From NCBI GenBank assembly GCA_011009095.1, contig VTPC01001847.1, positions 1 through 64,000 on the forward strand: 64,000 nt of DNA, read 5' to 3'. Within the stretch, counting starts at the first letter, position 1; the number at the start of each line of letters is the position of its first letter. A model generated the notes under the pieces. It saw only the letters and a program-made list of their open reading frames with translations. It did no database searches and was not told the origin of the DNA. Shown piece after piece: positions 1 to 12,440 of this stretch. Source of the stretch: Ignelater luminosus (taxonomy: Eukaryota > Arthropoda > Insecta > Coleoptera > Elateridae). The translations under genes were made by a program, and so were the position numbers.

Positions 1-1536
1 GGAAACCCTACAAGTTCAGAAAAGACACTTTACACTCGCGTTATATACAATATTTTATGCATGGTAGATTAAAACATGAAGTTGGTCAAGATCATAGGTG
101 TGTATCATTTTAACATCGATACGGCCATTATAACTTCGATAGGACAAATTTATTGCAAATGTTTATAATTGTCAACTTTTCACATTAAGAACAAATTGTA
201 AAGCGCCTATTTTACAGGCGGCCGTGCAAAAAATCTATGACAGTATAGACTTCGTTTTCTGAGTAATTCATGTAGGTCTAGATGAGATTATTAGTCAATC
301 AAGATTGAGGAGTACCCATTGAAACTTCCAGTTAAATGTTTGACTGGAAAAAACGGTTTCATTACACACAGTGGAGCTTTCTGCGTGTCAGTACTTTTTG
401 TACTAGCCTTCGGGGATATTCATATTGCGGAAACGCAACTGATGGCGCCAACAGCAGTATCTCACTTACAAGGAATATGCATAACCTATACCACACTGAT
501 TTGTAAACAAAAAAACCTTGTTGTACTCTTTGTATAAGATATGTTAGTTGATGACAGTGTTTTAAATCAACGCACTAGTGTCTATCATTCTATAGAAAGG
601 AGGAATACCGGGGTCAAATTGTCCGAATTGGCTCGTAGTATAACAGCAAAACGCATACGTATATTTTACAACTTGACTATCAGAATTAACCATTTTTGAT
701 ATTTAGCAGACAAGTTCTAAATGCCACAACAAATTAACTATGGTCTTCATCATATTCTATGTTAAAAAAGGGAAATAAAAATATATCTAAAGGCAAATTT
801 TAAAAAATCTGTTTTCATCCAACGAACGGGAATTTCAAAAAATAAAATACACCTAACTCTTAAAATTACATAGTAAGTAACCTCAAAAAAAAACAGCAAG
901 AGAAATAAAAAGTATAATAAAGGTAGTGGGTTTCGAGGTTTCCTCTAGAGAAAAGGTTACCAATCAACATACCGCGGTCTAAATCCGGATGGCTAGTACA
1001 TACATTGTTTGCTGATTTTGAACACCAAAGCAAACTAGATTCGCCGCACGGTTCTAAAAATGTGGCGTAAAGAATGCTTTCCATACGGAACTCATTGTGT
1101 TTCACTAAATGCTATAGATAGCTTAGAACTCACAAGTAAAGTGTAGCATACCATTTTCATTCAGCACAACGTATTATTACCATGACATGATACTCACTTT
1201 TACTTCATAGAAATTTTTACTACTAGTTACAATAAAAATGGTTTTGTCTTAATCAAACTTGTTACTTTGAAGATGAAAAAAGTAATCAATAAGATCACAT
1301 AAACGGCCTTAAACCAACTTCATAAAATGCCCAAAAGTCGGAATTATCGAGTGTTTTAAGAATGGCACTAACCACACAATTTTTTGGACTTCCCATTTAT
1401 GATGTAGGAAGTGTTTCTGCTCATGTGTTGTTACGAGCTGCTTTCTAATTATTCTCTATTTGCTTTACCTTCTACAAAAATTGATCAAAACCCTTATAAA
1501 CGAGCTGACCTTCTAATCATCAAGATCAGGAGAAAC
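1..1536. other. AT-rich stretch, no gene seen
   Basis: Only short open frames (under 80 codons) without recognisable motifs. No tRNA, rRNA or repeat array was seen by eye. Confidence 0.5.
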
Positions 1537-1621
1537 TATTAGGTAGTCCCATTCAAACATGACCACACATTTATTTAAATATTTTACAAACTACAAATGA
1601 TAAACTCATGATAATTTAGAT

Positions 1622-1920
1622 TTATGTACTATATTGTCCACCGTTGTCGATCACCTTTTGCCATTTCTCAGGCATCATGGAAACACGTCCCAAAGCATCT
1701 TGCAAAACCTCATCAATCCTATTTTTGAGGACATCGAAGTTGGCATATCGAGTACCACTTAGACCAATCTTCAGATTTCCAAAACAGTTGAAATGACATG
1801 GCTGTAAGTCTGGCGAATATGGTGGCTGGATCCATGTTTCGATTTGGTTTTGATCAAGCCACTCACGTACCACATTGGCAATGTGTGGACGCGCATTGTC
1901 AGGTGCGAGAATGGGCCGGT
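1622..1920 (-). pseudogene. Tc1/mariner transposase C-terminal fragment
   Basis: Minus-strand frame holding the last two catalytic blocks of a DD(E/D) transposase: APDNARPHIA (second Asp) and PPYSPDLQPCHFN, where the usual third acidic position after SPDLQP is replaced by Cys-His. LK..L.GTRY and MPEKWQKVIDN follow, the normal C-terminal end of this family. The N-terminal helix-turn-helix and the first catalytic Asp are absent. The open frame extends to 1969, but the residues beyond about 1920 are antisense to the other palindrome arm, so they are not family sequence. Cut DNA transposon gene, no function expected. Confidence 0.75.
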
Positions 1921-1924
1921 CACA

Positions 1925-2062
1925 GTCAACTTTGATGTCCTCAAAAATATGATTGATAAGGTTTTGCAAGATGGTTTGGGGTGTGGCCTATATCAAGGTG
2001 TTTTCATGATTCCTGAGAAATGGCAAAAGGTGATCGACAACGCTGGACAATATAGTACATAA
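1925..2062 (+). pseudogene. Second copy of the same transposase 3' end, inverted
   Basis: Plus-strand copy of the last roughly 45 codons of the transposase on the opposite arm: FDVLKN.ID.VLQD, then PEKWQKVIDNAGQYST and the same TAA stop. It differs from the minus-strand copy by a few substitutions and about five extra residues before PEKW, so the arms come from two diverged copies or have diverged since joining. Confidence 0.7.
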
Positions 2063-2147
2063 ATTCAAATTACCATGAGTTTATGATTTGTAGTTTTTAA
2101 AACAGTTAAATTAATGTGTGGTCCTGTTCGAATGGGACTACCTAATA

Positions 2148-5100
2148 TTCCGTATGATTTGATGTAGCAACAAACTAATTTAAAATTCCCTCGATGAAGC
2201 TTTCCAAAGCATTCTGATGTATACATATATTTGTATCAGTACAGGACATAGTTTAGAAGTTTCATAATTGAACTTTAGAAATGTATTTACTATTTTTCCA
2301 AACGGACAACAGTATTCAAACATTGAATAAACCAGTGCAAGTGCTGAATATCGTAGAATTCTGATAACATTAGGTGAATAAACAAATCGAAGTGTTTATA
2401 GCCGACCTTAATTAAGGAAAAATGGGAAGAAACCTTTAGTAAAATTCTAAGAGGTTTAAGGTTAGCACAACGGAAAGAAGGTGGCAACCGCATGGAATAT
2501 TACAAATATTTCAAAATGAAGAAGAAACTTTCTTTCTTCCAACTTACATTGCAGAAAATTGAATTAACAAGTTGGATCATCTTCCAAGCTAAATTACTGA
2601 GCGCGATCAATACCGATATTCAAAATGTGATAGAAAATTCTAGAGTTATTGTAAAGGTGTAATACTTTTGTCTGATAATAATGATAGAATCTTCATTTTT
2701 TTTATTTACTTTTTGGGAAATAGACATAAGGACTGAATTATTTCATCTATGCAAAGGCTTTTTTAAAGTAATTTTAAAAATCAAACTATAACAAATAATA
2801 TTTTTACTTTAAAGATTACCTTCAAATTAACCAGAAAGAATAGTAATTTAATAATCTACGAGCATTTAAAGTTCGTTTAACAGTTAATCTATTTGTCTGA
2901 TTATTATCAAGAAACTAAGTGTCACGTTACGAATTTCTACACGCTGTCCCCGCAGTTATAACAAAGTTTTATCAACTCAATTATGATTACAACCACGTAT
3001 TTGCGGCTCGTTGAAGCAAAAGATGAAATTACGGCTAACAATATAAGCTATGAACGCTAAAAATTTAGTAGATAATCTTTTTTATTTTCTTTTGAGACGA
3101 ATTCTAGACAAAACAATTTTTCGAGGAGTCATATGTAGAACGTTGTTTTTTAAATCGCTTCGAACCCACAACTCCATAAATACTGTTATCGAACTGCCAA
3201 CTGCCACCGACAGATTTTCATAATTTTGTTTGGTTTCGTAAATAGAAACAACATCGAAAATGAAAATATAGAGAAAAATTTCTGTTTTCCAATATCTGCT
3301 GCTTTTTGTAGAACTCGAACGGTTTTTGTGTCTGACTGGAAATATCACACCATTCAGAATAATTGAAGTTGTATAAGCTTCTGCCTCTTTCAGATGCAGT
3401 GACAAAAACGTTAAAGTTTCAGCTAATTGATTCAGTAATTTTAAATACCTAACAACCATTCAGAACTTTGAAATAACTAGTTATTTAGTAGTTACAATGT
3501 ATTTGTAAATTTGTTCTACCTTTTGAATAACAATATTCACGTACGGAGATAAAATTAAATATGCACTAGCACATTCCATATAAACGCCGTTTTTACAAAA
3601 TTACAATTTTTTACCTTCATTTTAAGCCCACAAATGGTTATGCCTTTGCACACAGAATATCAATAAAGAGTACAATCGCAGTCAATTTTTTAGATATAGC
3701 ACCCATCTGCGTTGGTTTTTCAAATCATCTTGATATTTTCAGGGCAGCTGCTCATAATAGAAGCGGAGAAGGTCAAAGCCTACGCTGACAGATCATACCT
3801 TATGGTTCCCCCAAGTTCTTATGCAATATGACCCCCTGTCGTTATATGAATTCTGAACACGTAGAGAGTTCCATTCCCCGGAGGTTGTTGTTTCGTGATA
3901 ACCGCATATGTGATAGGAGACCAAAAATATAGAAAACGGAAAATATATCAACCCTGCTAATCCTAGTGACATACTTAGCTTTTGCCTCCGGAAGAGGTTG
4001 CTTACTTTACACTCCATATATTTTGAACGAAATAAAACTATACCGGACTCATAAAATACATAACACCTTTTTACGCTTTCTACGGTCTAATTAATTCAGG
4101 GACGCTTTTAATTTAACGAACCTTTTTCACTTTTATTTTGGACAGTTACATAACTTTTATTTAACTGAAAAACAAGCTCAAATGCACAATTGTAATTAAT
4201 ATCAGATGTTATTTTTCAGAATTTTAAGTTAAAATTCCCTCAGTAAAATCGTTTCTACAACATTACCAAACGAAAAGAACACTAACAAATTGTAAGGATA
4301 AACAAACGATTAGCGTTATTAAGAAAGTTATTGAATGAATATTAAGTCATCATTACCGTAGTGTTCTAATTAGTCTATAAATATTCAAAAGAATTGTTTC
4401 CAGTTTGTTGTTTGTAAGATGTTTTTATTAACATTTTATTTGATGCTGTAAAGTCAATAAGAAATCTAGTAAATAGAATTTTTTGTAATACGTAGCAATT
4501 TGCAAACCTTGAATAAATAATTTTTATTACCTAATTTAGACAGAGCTATATAAAATGAATTAATATTCTTTCAACCATTAAGGGCAATATAACTTCGTAA
4601 CTGGAAGTTTTAATACATTTTCTGAAACAACTTTAGAAATTAATATATTATTAATTTAAAAAATAAATAAACTTAATAAATTTTTAATAACTTCACGAAC
4701 AGTTGAATTTTGAAAGTTTAAATATTAATTTTTGATCATTAAAAGTTTTACGTTAATAATCATTATAATAATGTTAAGGGCCATGTTTCAAGTGTCAAGT
4801 TGAACTTTTAAACGACAAAACCTTTGTTGCTATTAATAATACTTAATTATTTATTTAAAGAGTTTTACGTTTAACAATTTTAATAAGAAAAACTAATAAA
4901 ATGGTCTTTTCACGCGCTAACTTACGGGTATGATGCAGCCCACATCGCTTGTAATCTTTATTTTGGACTTTTTGGGTTTCTTAGGACAATTAACTGCCCT
5001 ATTGAAAGTAGATAATTCTGAACGATCTAAACTGCATGCACAAAATATTTTACAGTTAATGTTTTTGCCAGAAGTAAAGACTTTAAAGTTACAGTAAACC

Positions 5101-6482
5101 CTTTAGTGGAGTCAGCATTAATTTCAGTAATTCGACTGACCAATGTAGGATGCCTAAAAAATCACCGAGTTACATTGCCGGTATTGGTGGTGCCTCCACC
5201 AACCAGGGAGAACTTTATCTACCTAATGTAAATATAAAGACTTTCAACTAGCCAATATGATCATTTCATCAATAAGTAATCATCGATCTCTTCTTAGAGT
5301 TTTTGTTTCACTTCATCTAGGGCCCATTCTGCAATGCATTCTTTTTACTATTGCCTCGCATTACGTTTTATAAGGGCCTTCAGTTCTATGAACTTTATTA
5401 TAGAATCAGTAATCATCAATCAAAGTTAGACGTTTGTTGTACTTTCTCTGTAATGAAGTTTTCTTCTTGGCACCATCACGTTTGTCATTCTTCCATAAAA
5501 TTATAATTTTGTTGAATTCGGTTGTTCCAATGAAGCATAATGGAACAAGAAAAATAAAAACAAGTAGGAATTTTCAATTTTGTCTGGGTTATCATGTTAA
5601 GGCACAATTAGAGTAAAACTACCATCGCAACTCCACTTGCATGTTAATTTTCCTTTTCTGTATTTATCCACAGCAAAGACGATGATTTTGGCTAATCAGC
5701 TGGCCGTCAAATCTAATAACCACTGCAGAGGAAAACTGCCTGGAGAAGAGAAACATTTTTAAATAGATACCTTTTGATATTAATAAAACCAAAGCTAGTA
5801 TGTCCAAATTCAATTCTGTACTTTTAGGATCTAGAATAAATAAATACATAAATACTGATCATTCTTACTTGCACTTCTATTTGTGTTTGCTTGTGCGCTT
5901 CTTTGGTTTGCTTAATATCTGTTTAATACGCAAGTGTTTCGTTTTGGGTAGAAGACGTTGACCCTTTACATCCAACAGATTTTTGAATGGATCGTCACAT
6001 CTGAATTGAACGCTGCTGCTGTCGCATTTAATATGTTCCTAACATTCATTCTGCAACGATTTGTTATTCGGTCCATCTTTAAAACAAATATAGAGACAAA
6101 TCCTCATTTATTTAATATAAGGTATAACTTTTGTACCGTATGTTAAATCTACTTACTTATCGAGATTTGGTCAAAACCTGATATAAACCCAACACAAACG
6201 CATAACAAATAAAAAAAGTGGAAATTTGCACTGGCAATACCATGGTGTTATTCTAGTTCGATTTTATTGGATCCGTAAGTATATCTGTTTGAAGACTAAT
6301 AACTTCTACAATATTGACACATTTTCTGTCAGTAAATAGTTTAAATAGACCTTAATTGTCTTTGTGTTCTGCTGAATAGGATTCAACTTGCTTGAGTTGA
6401 TATACACCCACAGTTGAATATTTTAATTTATTAATAGTTGGTCGAGAAAGATCTACCACATTAATTTTGTTCAGTTCTTTCC
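2148..6482. other. AT-rich stretch, no gene recognised
   Basis: Long A+T-rich sequence with scattered short frames. The longest is a 125-codon minus-strand frame at 3082-3459 with no domain I recognise. No inverted repeat, tandem array or RNA gene stood out. Confidence 0.45.
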
Positions 6483-6995
6483 TTGTTACTCTTTTCCTTG
6501 ATCAGTTTTCTTATATCTCTCTGGTCTGTAAATCATCTCCATGTCTCTCTCTCTACAAGGACACCTTTACTTCCGTCAATTGTTCTAGATGATTCAAATA
6601 TTGCGTACAATTCTTACATAGTTTCTTATGTATGGCACTTGAGGATTTGGCAATGTATGATTTAAACTTTAAACACCCATTTCACTAAGATGACTAATTT
6701 GTTTGCTTCTTCAGTAGCGTGCCGGTTCTGGCTCTGTAGAAAGAAGTTAACACTGTTTCTGAACTCTCTGTCTACTATTATGATGTCATCTTCATTCAAC
6801 CAACTTTTGAAACTTTCTGCTGTAGATTTTATATGAGATGTTATGATTGAAGTATCGTTATTTCTTCCGTCTGCAAGGTATAGACTTAATGCTTCTAAAA
6901 TGGACCTACTTGTACTAACTACCAATATCGGTTTTACCAAAGGTCTCGCTTTATGCATGAATTATGTCCTTCTATAAAATGGCAATTGGCAATGC
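6483..6995 (-). pseudogene. HARBI1-like (DDE_Tnp_4) transposase fragment
   Basis: The 98-codon frame at 6662-6958 carries motifs of the DDE superfamily endonucleases related to Harbinger/HARBI1. RPLVKPI comes first, then LADGRNNDTSI, then DDIIIVDREFRNS, where the Asp in VDR is the expected catalytic residue, and finally TEEANK. Upstream similarity continues a few residues past an in-frame stop just before the first Met. Downstream it appears to continue in another frame to about 6483, where PYIRNYVRIV matches the family's next block. A stop plus at least one frameshift mark it as dead. The function in a live copy would be cutting and rejoining transposon ends in the nucleus. Family assignment is from memory of motifs. 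Confidence 0.65.
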
Positions 6996-7186
6996 AAATA
7001 TCATTGACTGAGTTCTACGTTTCGGTAAAGATATTGCTAAACTATTTCAAAACATTCCCATCTAAGTGTTTTAGTTAACAGCAAGTTCCTTTTGAAATAC
7101 CAAAAACAATGACTACTAAAATAGCTTCTAGAAGAGGCACGACCTACCTCAATCTGAAATAGTGGACTTCTTGGAGTTGCGGGCAT

Positions 7187-7325
7187 CTCCCGGTGGATTT
7201 CTCCCGGCGGCCTTTCCCCGACATGGACTTTTCCCGGCACGAAATTTTCACGGTACAAACTTCTTGCGGCACAGATATCTTTCGACACGGAAAGATTCCT
7301 GCACGGATCTTTCCCGGCATACACG
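7187..7325. repeat. GC-rich degenerate minisatellite, about 15-16 bp unit
   Basis: About nine imperfect units with a consensus near TCCCGGCACGGATTTT, for example TCCCGGTGGATTTC, TCCCGGCGGCCTTTC, TCCCGGCACGAAATTT and TCCCGGCATACACG. Unit length is 14-17 bp. It is much richer in G+C than its surroundings. Open frames across it on both strands are by-products of the repeat. Confidence 0.75.
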
Positions 7326-7393
7326 TAAAATTAGGGTTTCGACCATGCTTAGTCTACAATATCATGTAGTAACGTAATATTGAGCTGGTTATA

Positions 7394-7498
7394 ACCTCTA
7401 ACCCAACCTCTAACCTAACCAATAACCTAACTTCTATCCTAACCTCTCACCTGACCTCTAACCTAATCTCTAATCTAACCTGTAACCTAACCTTTAAC
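7394..7498. repeat. 12-bp telomere-like tandem array
   Basis: Nearly nine consecutive 12-bp units of the form ACCTCTAACCTA with substitutions but no length change (starts at 7394, 7406, 7418 and so on to 7490). The reverse strand reads as TTAGG-type repeats interspersed with TTAGAGG, resembling the insect telomeric TTAGG repeat. It is an interstitial, degenerate array. Confidence 0.85.
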
Positions 7499-8790
7499 AC
7501 AAAGCAAAAAGCAGCGATCTTTCATTAGTTTCGGTAGTTACACTCAAGTTCTGGGTTTTCTATAAAATGGCATTTAAATAAAAAACCTTGTATGCTGTAG
7601 TTATTTAAACTTAATAATCATCTGAGCCGATTTAAGCCCTTAATGTGACTCCTCCTTTTAGAATTTAAATTACTTCTTTCTGATTTAGTTACAGATACAG
7701 AGATGATGGTAAAAAGACAGATTATCGACTCCCAGCAAAGAAAATCTGATAAAAATTGTATAAATAACGAAGACAGGGGCATTTTTAGCCATTTTATAAG
7801 TACATCGCAATGCAAAAAGCAAAACTAGAATTAATGTTTTTAAAGAAACTAACGTAAGTCCATATTTTGGCTGTTTTATGTTTGTTTATTTTAGCATCAG
7901 CAAAATTTGTAGTGTATGGTAACTGTCCTACTCGTGTATTCCAGCCAAGCCATTTAATTTTAAAACTTGGACATGTCCTTGTGAGTTTATTATGTATTCT
8001 AGACCTATCAAAGCAATTATCGTTCATTTTTCACGTTCTGCCTACCATTTAAATTAATGCCAATAGTTTACTAACACCTTGTATACAACGCAATAGGTCC
8101 CGTTGCAGTGATATTTGTGACAAGTCGTCGCTTTTTGAGTTTTGACTAGATTAGATATAAAATGGGGAAATCAGATTAACGAATAGTTTGTTATGTGAAC
8201 ATGGATGATGCAGTTTTCCTCGTAAAATTCACTCCACCAGCGGAGCAGTACGACATGACCGTATTGACTAAAGGAATTTTGCAATAGAAAGTTGGTAGTA
8301 TAGACAGTGCGGGAATCAAAAAAGTAATTAACTTTAGTTACTTGGAGGGAGAGATATCAAGCAACTAAAGTATGTTCCCGGAGGTAGACACCAAGTACTC
8401 GTATCAGTCAATCTCAAGTTTCTAAACACGGAAAGCGAAACTAAGACCTTCAACACAAATGTAAACCCAATTCTAACTTTTTTGATTGAAATACAAACCG
8501 TAGCAATAAAAACAAAGAAATTAATAATTCACGTCGCAGAAATAAGTAAATACGTTAAGAGCAGTAATGGGAAAATAAGATTGTACAGGGTAAGAAACCA
8601 AGTCGTCTGAGAAAGATATAAAACAAAGAAATCATAAAATTTGTAAAAGGAAACGGTTATGTCAACAAAGCAGATGAGAATAAATCAACAAAAATAGTAA
8701 AAAATGAGAGACCGTGAAGACAAAGAAACTAACCGATGAAAACGTAGATGAAAAGTCGCTATGTATATTGATAATTTACATACGCGTTAG
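7499..8790. other. No gene recognised
   Basis: Short frames only. The part from about 8190 to 8460 has a more even base composition than its flanks and could be an old coding relic, but no motif could be named. Confidence 0.4.
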
Positions 8791-8792
8791 TA

Positions 8793-10082
8793 CGAGAGTG
8801 GTCTGAAAAGTTTCCGACCTCAACGTGAAGATGGCAGCACTCGTAAATAAAAGCTACTGAATTTTGTTGTTAATCTGTTGACAGTTACTCACCAAAGTTT
8901 CAGCCATCTTGGACGCGCAGGTTTTATGTAACAGTCGTTTGAGTGAGTTCATGTGAGTTTTTTTGTGAAAATGGACAAAATCGAGTATCGAGCTGTCATT
9001 AAATATTTGTTTTTGAAAGGCAATACGCCTTCGCAAATAAAAGATGAGTTGGATTCTGTGTATGAGGACTCTGCACCATCATTTACCACAGTGAAATTTT
9101 GGACTGCAGAATATAAACGTGGCCGTAAGAGCTTGGGAGACGATGAACGTTCGGGACGTCCAAAAACTGCAACTACCGACGAAAACATCGCCAAAGTTCA
9201 CCAAATGGTGCTAGACGACCGCCGAATTAAAGTGAGAGAGATAGCAGAGGTTATGAACATGTCAAAAGAACGTGTTTGTCACATATTAAATCAACATTTA
9301 GGCATGAGAAAGCTGTCCGCGCGTTGGGTGCCGCGTTTGCTCACGTTAGACCAAAAACGTGTTCGAATGAATATTTCCAACGCTCTTTTGGCGCAGTTTA
9401 GGCGAAATAAATCCGAGTTTTGGCGCCGATTAATTACTGTAGATGAAACTTGGATACACCATTATACGCCCGAAACAAAAATACAGTCTAAACAGTGGAC
9501 TGCAAAGAGGGAACCGGCTCCAAAAAAAGCAAAAACTGTTTTTCGGCTGGAAAAGTGATGGTGACTGTTTTTGGGGATAGTCATGGAGTTATTTTAATCG
9601 ATTATCTTCAAAAAGGAAAAACCATTACAGGAACATACTATGCATCATTACTTGACAAGCTGAAGGCAGAACTTGCGAAAAAACGGCCACATTTGCAGAA
9701 AAACAAAATCCTGTTTCACCAAGACAACGCACCGTCTCACACCTCAGCGGTTGCCATGGCGAAAATCCACGAATTACGGTTTTAACTGCTTGACCATTCG
9801 CCTTACTCACCAGATCTAGCCCCAAGCGACTTCTTTTTGTTCCCTCATCTAAAAATTGCGCTCGGAGAACAAAGATTTTCGTCAAATAAAGAGGCAATCA
9901 CCTTCGTGAACAATTATTTTGCAGAGAAAAATGCCGAGTACTATTTGGACGGGTTACAGAGATGGGAGCATCGCTGGGAGAAGTGTGTAGAGTTACAAGG
10001 AGACTGTTGAAAAATAAAAAAAAAATTTCAGAAAAAATGTCTTGTATCTTTGTTAGGTCGGAAACTTTTCAGACCACCCTCG
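8793..10082 (+). mobile_element. Mariner element, copy A
   Basis: A 1.29 kb element with inverted ends containing GTGGTCTGAAAAGTTTCCGA on the left and the reverse complement on the right. It is flanked by TA at 8791-8792 and 10083-10084. It carries one transposase gene, which is broken. A second copy in opposite orientation lies at 27697-28932. Confidence 0.95.
8971..10010 (+). pseudogene. Mariner transposase (broken), copy A
   Basis: The start at 8971 (MDKIEYRAVIKYLFL) is chosen by family convention; the open frame begins six codons earlier. Order of parts: N-terminal helix-turn-helix, linker with WVPRLLT, TVDETWIHHYTPE (first catalytic Asp), HQDNAPSHTS (second Asp), then SPDLAPSDFF (third Asp), fitting the mariner D,D34D pattern. 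Three lesions are visible. One T is missing from a poly-T run near 9538, shifting frame. An in-frame TAA stands at 9783-9785 where copy B has a Glu codon. A 2-bp loss near 10005 ends the protein early at TGA 10008-10010. The active protein would cut and paste the element at TA sites. This copy cannot encode it. Confidence 0.93.
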
Positions 10083-10084
10083 TA

Positions 10085-10846
10085 ACTGTCAAAATCTATA
10101 TTTATGTAGGCATTACTGTTTCTAAACAAAACTTTTCTTGGTTATTTTGAAAACATAAATAATTGCCTATTTCTTATCTTTCAGTACACTGTTATAAAGA
10201 TATCAAGTCAAGGCCTGCTCTGAATTTTGTAAAAGAAAACAAAATACGTACAGGATGGAAGGCAGCAAAACGAAATAGGAAAATTCATAAAAGTACACAA
10301 AATTTATCAGCAGTAGAAATGAGATACACATAGTAACAACATTGAAGTGGGTTCTTAATGAGATTCATATTTCTGACCCGCTCACTTTCATACTGTACAT
10401 GAAATACTAAATAAATGGCAGTGCCTGGTAAAAACAATTTTTTGAAAAATACATACAAGCTACACCATTATGGTGTTAGTAAGTATGCATGTTTGATGAT
10501 AGATAAAGTTTTTAATATTAGAAAATATAGTTTGATGGTATTTTCTTAGAAATATGCAGTAATAACGTCCTTAAACACCGTTTATTTTGTCTTCGATAAC
10601 TTGAAAAATAATAATAGATAGTGTTTCAACAACCTACCTCTTCGTAGGCATGCTATATCTGTTTAGGGACCTCTGACCCCAAGCAGTAATCTCAATAGCT
10701 ACAAAAGTGAAAAGAATTGAATCGGTGTATACAAACTCCCTTTTTAAGAAGTGCACACTACTTCAAAAGTTTTTTTTTTTGTTAGTATACAGTAAAAATT
10801 TTTTTCTTTTAGTGATACAGTGACGTTATAATTCTTTATTTCTTTC
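10085..10846. other. No gene seen
   Basis: AT-rich sequence between the mariner and the fold-back element, with poly-A/T runs only. Confidence 0.5.
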
Positions 10847-11696
10847 TATATACAGTGCGTAAAAAAAAGTAAGGCACAAGTTCATTTATGGCGTTATTTT
10901 TAATTTTTCGGAAAAATGCTCGAACACCTCGATTTTATTCATTTATCAGCAATATTTTAAGCAAAAAATTTTTGTTCCAGATTTCAAGATGGCGTCAGGA
11001 CACCATTTTGTAAAAAAGAAATTAAATACAAAGGGTACTTGTATAATAGCTCATTTTAAAGCTCTTGCTGATATACGTATAATGTCCGAGTTTTAGAAAG
11101 TTTCAACTCCCCAAAACAAAATGGCAACATGTCAGAGTTATTGTTTTTGTTATTGTTCACGGTCGTAGCAGGCCATTTTATTACTATTCGAGAATAATCT
11201 AAAATGCATGAGTCTACATTTACTTGTCATTAGAATTGTCAACTATAGTTAAATTCAAACTTTCAAATTAATCCGCGTTCTTTATGATGAAGCTAGCTGA
11301 AACAGAAACGATTGAAAATTCATAATGCTTGGTTGTGGTGATAAAACTTGAACGCAACAAGAAGCATGCGATTTATTTAATAACATGGCCTGCTACGACC
11401 GTGAACAATAACAAAATCAATACCTTTGACAGGTCGCCATTTTGTTTTGGGGAGTTGAAATTTCCTGAAACTTGGACATTAAACGTATATCAGTAAGAGC
11501 TTTAAAATGAGCTATTTCACAAGTACCTTTTGTATTTAAATGTTTCTACAAAATGGCGTCGTCGCGCCATCTTGAGATTTGGAACAAAAATTTTTTTGTT
11601 ATAATCTTACTGATAAATAAATAAAATTCGAGCAATCTTCCGAGAAAAATAACGCCATAAATAAATTTGTGCCTTACTTTTTTTACACACTGTATA
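10847..11696. mobile_element. Fold-back element with about 320 bp inverted arms
   Basis: The left arm (about 10851-11175) and right arm (about 11385-11694) are imperfect inverted repeats. Both ends read CAGTG(T)GCGTAAAA-like sequence and sit in a TATA context, so the target is probably TA. Inside the arms, short mirrored blocks are easy to match, such as GTAAGGCAC, TTATGGCGTTATTTTT, AAAATGGC and GGTCGTAGCAGGCCAT. The roughly 200 bp centre is unique. No transposase is encoded. It resembles a Tc1/mariner-type MITE or fold-back. Confidence 0.85.
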
Positions 11697-12408
11697 GTTT
11701 TTTTGTAAATCAGTTTAAGTCGTATTGATAATTTCATAAAATTAATTAATTTTAGAAACAATCTATTAACCTTTTATCTTCAGATAATGTAACTTTCTTT
11801 AAATTCCTACAGTTAATTACTATCAGCAAAGTTGAAGAGATAAAAAACGTCAACCATACAAAAGAATTTCTTAATAATTTTTAAAATTTCAACCGTAATG
11901 GACAGTCTTTTCAATAGTTATTTGTACGAGAAGTTCAAAGGAATATACAACTTTAATGTCTGCTAGTTAGTTTTCAAACTAAAGAAGTAAAAATTTAATG
12001 ACGTCCATGTTCAAATGGGCTTTTAGTAAAGAAACAAAGTTGTAAAGTAGTTGTAAAAAGTATTGTGTTGCTAGTCTAGAGCTAATGTTATAAAACTAAG
12101 GAAATCCCAACAAAAAATGTGTTCAATTGTATGTTTAACTCTTTGTTGCTGAATTTTGTTTGCAGATTTTCATTAAAACAACTTATTATTTCTATTATAA
12201 CGAAGTTATTCGCCGATATAAATTTTATATTTAATTTAGTACATATTGTTAGTGCCTATAAGCGCGTGGATTTATTTATTACTCACCGAATTGTAAATAG
12301 TTTTACGTTTTATGTTTACATACCAGAAAATGTTAAAGTGCATTTTTAACATGAAATTTATTATGTACCACTAAGAATTTTTACTTTGTAATTTTCCGAT
12401 TCATGTCA
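11697..12408. other. No gene seen
   Basis: AT-rich sequence with short frames only; nothing recognisable. Confidence 0.5.
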
Positions 12409-12411
12409 TTG

Positions 12412-12440
12412 TTTATTTATTTATTTATTTATTTATTTAT
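12412..12440 (-). repeat. (TAAA)n tail of a non-LTR element
   Basis: Seven perfect TTTA units on the plus strand, which read as TAAA on the minus strand. It lies downstream of the minus-strand RT gene and is best read as the simple-repeat 3' tail of that retrotransposon. Confidence 0.75.

Larger units (their letters stand above)
1539..2145. mobile_element. Palindromic Tc1/mariner-type element
   Basis: A 607 bp unit with inverted ends: the left end starts TTAGGTAGTCCCATTC and the right end finishes GAATGGGACTACCTAA in mirror image. Both are flanked by TA (1537-1538 and 2146-2147), the target duplication of the Tc1/mariner superfamily. The inverted similarity runs about 190 bp inward on each side and includes the 3' end of a transposase reading frame on both arms, so two copies of the same 3' end face each other around a junction near 1920. 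This looks like two element ends joined head to head after loss of the 5' half, leaving a non-autonomous fold-back copy. Confidence 0.8.

Noticed and set aside
3082-3459. 125-codon minus-strand open frame
   Set aside because: No domain, no codon pattern and no splice context; a frame of this length can arise by chance.
7037-7377. Open frames on both strands
   Set aside because: Produced by the GC-rich minisatellite; no domain.
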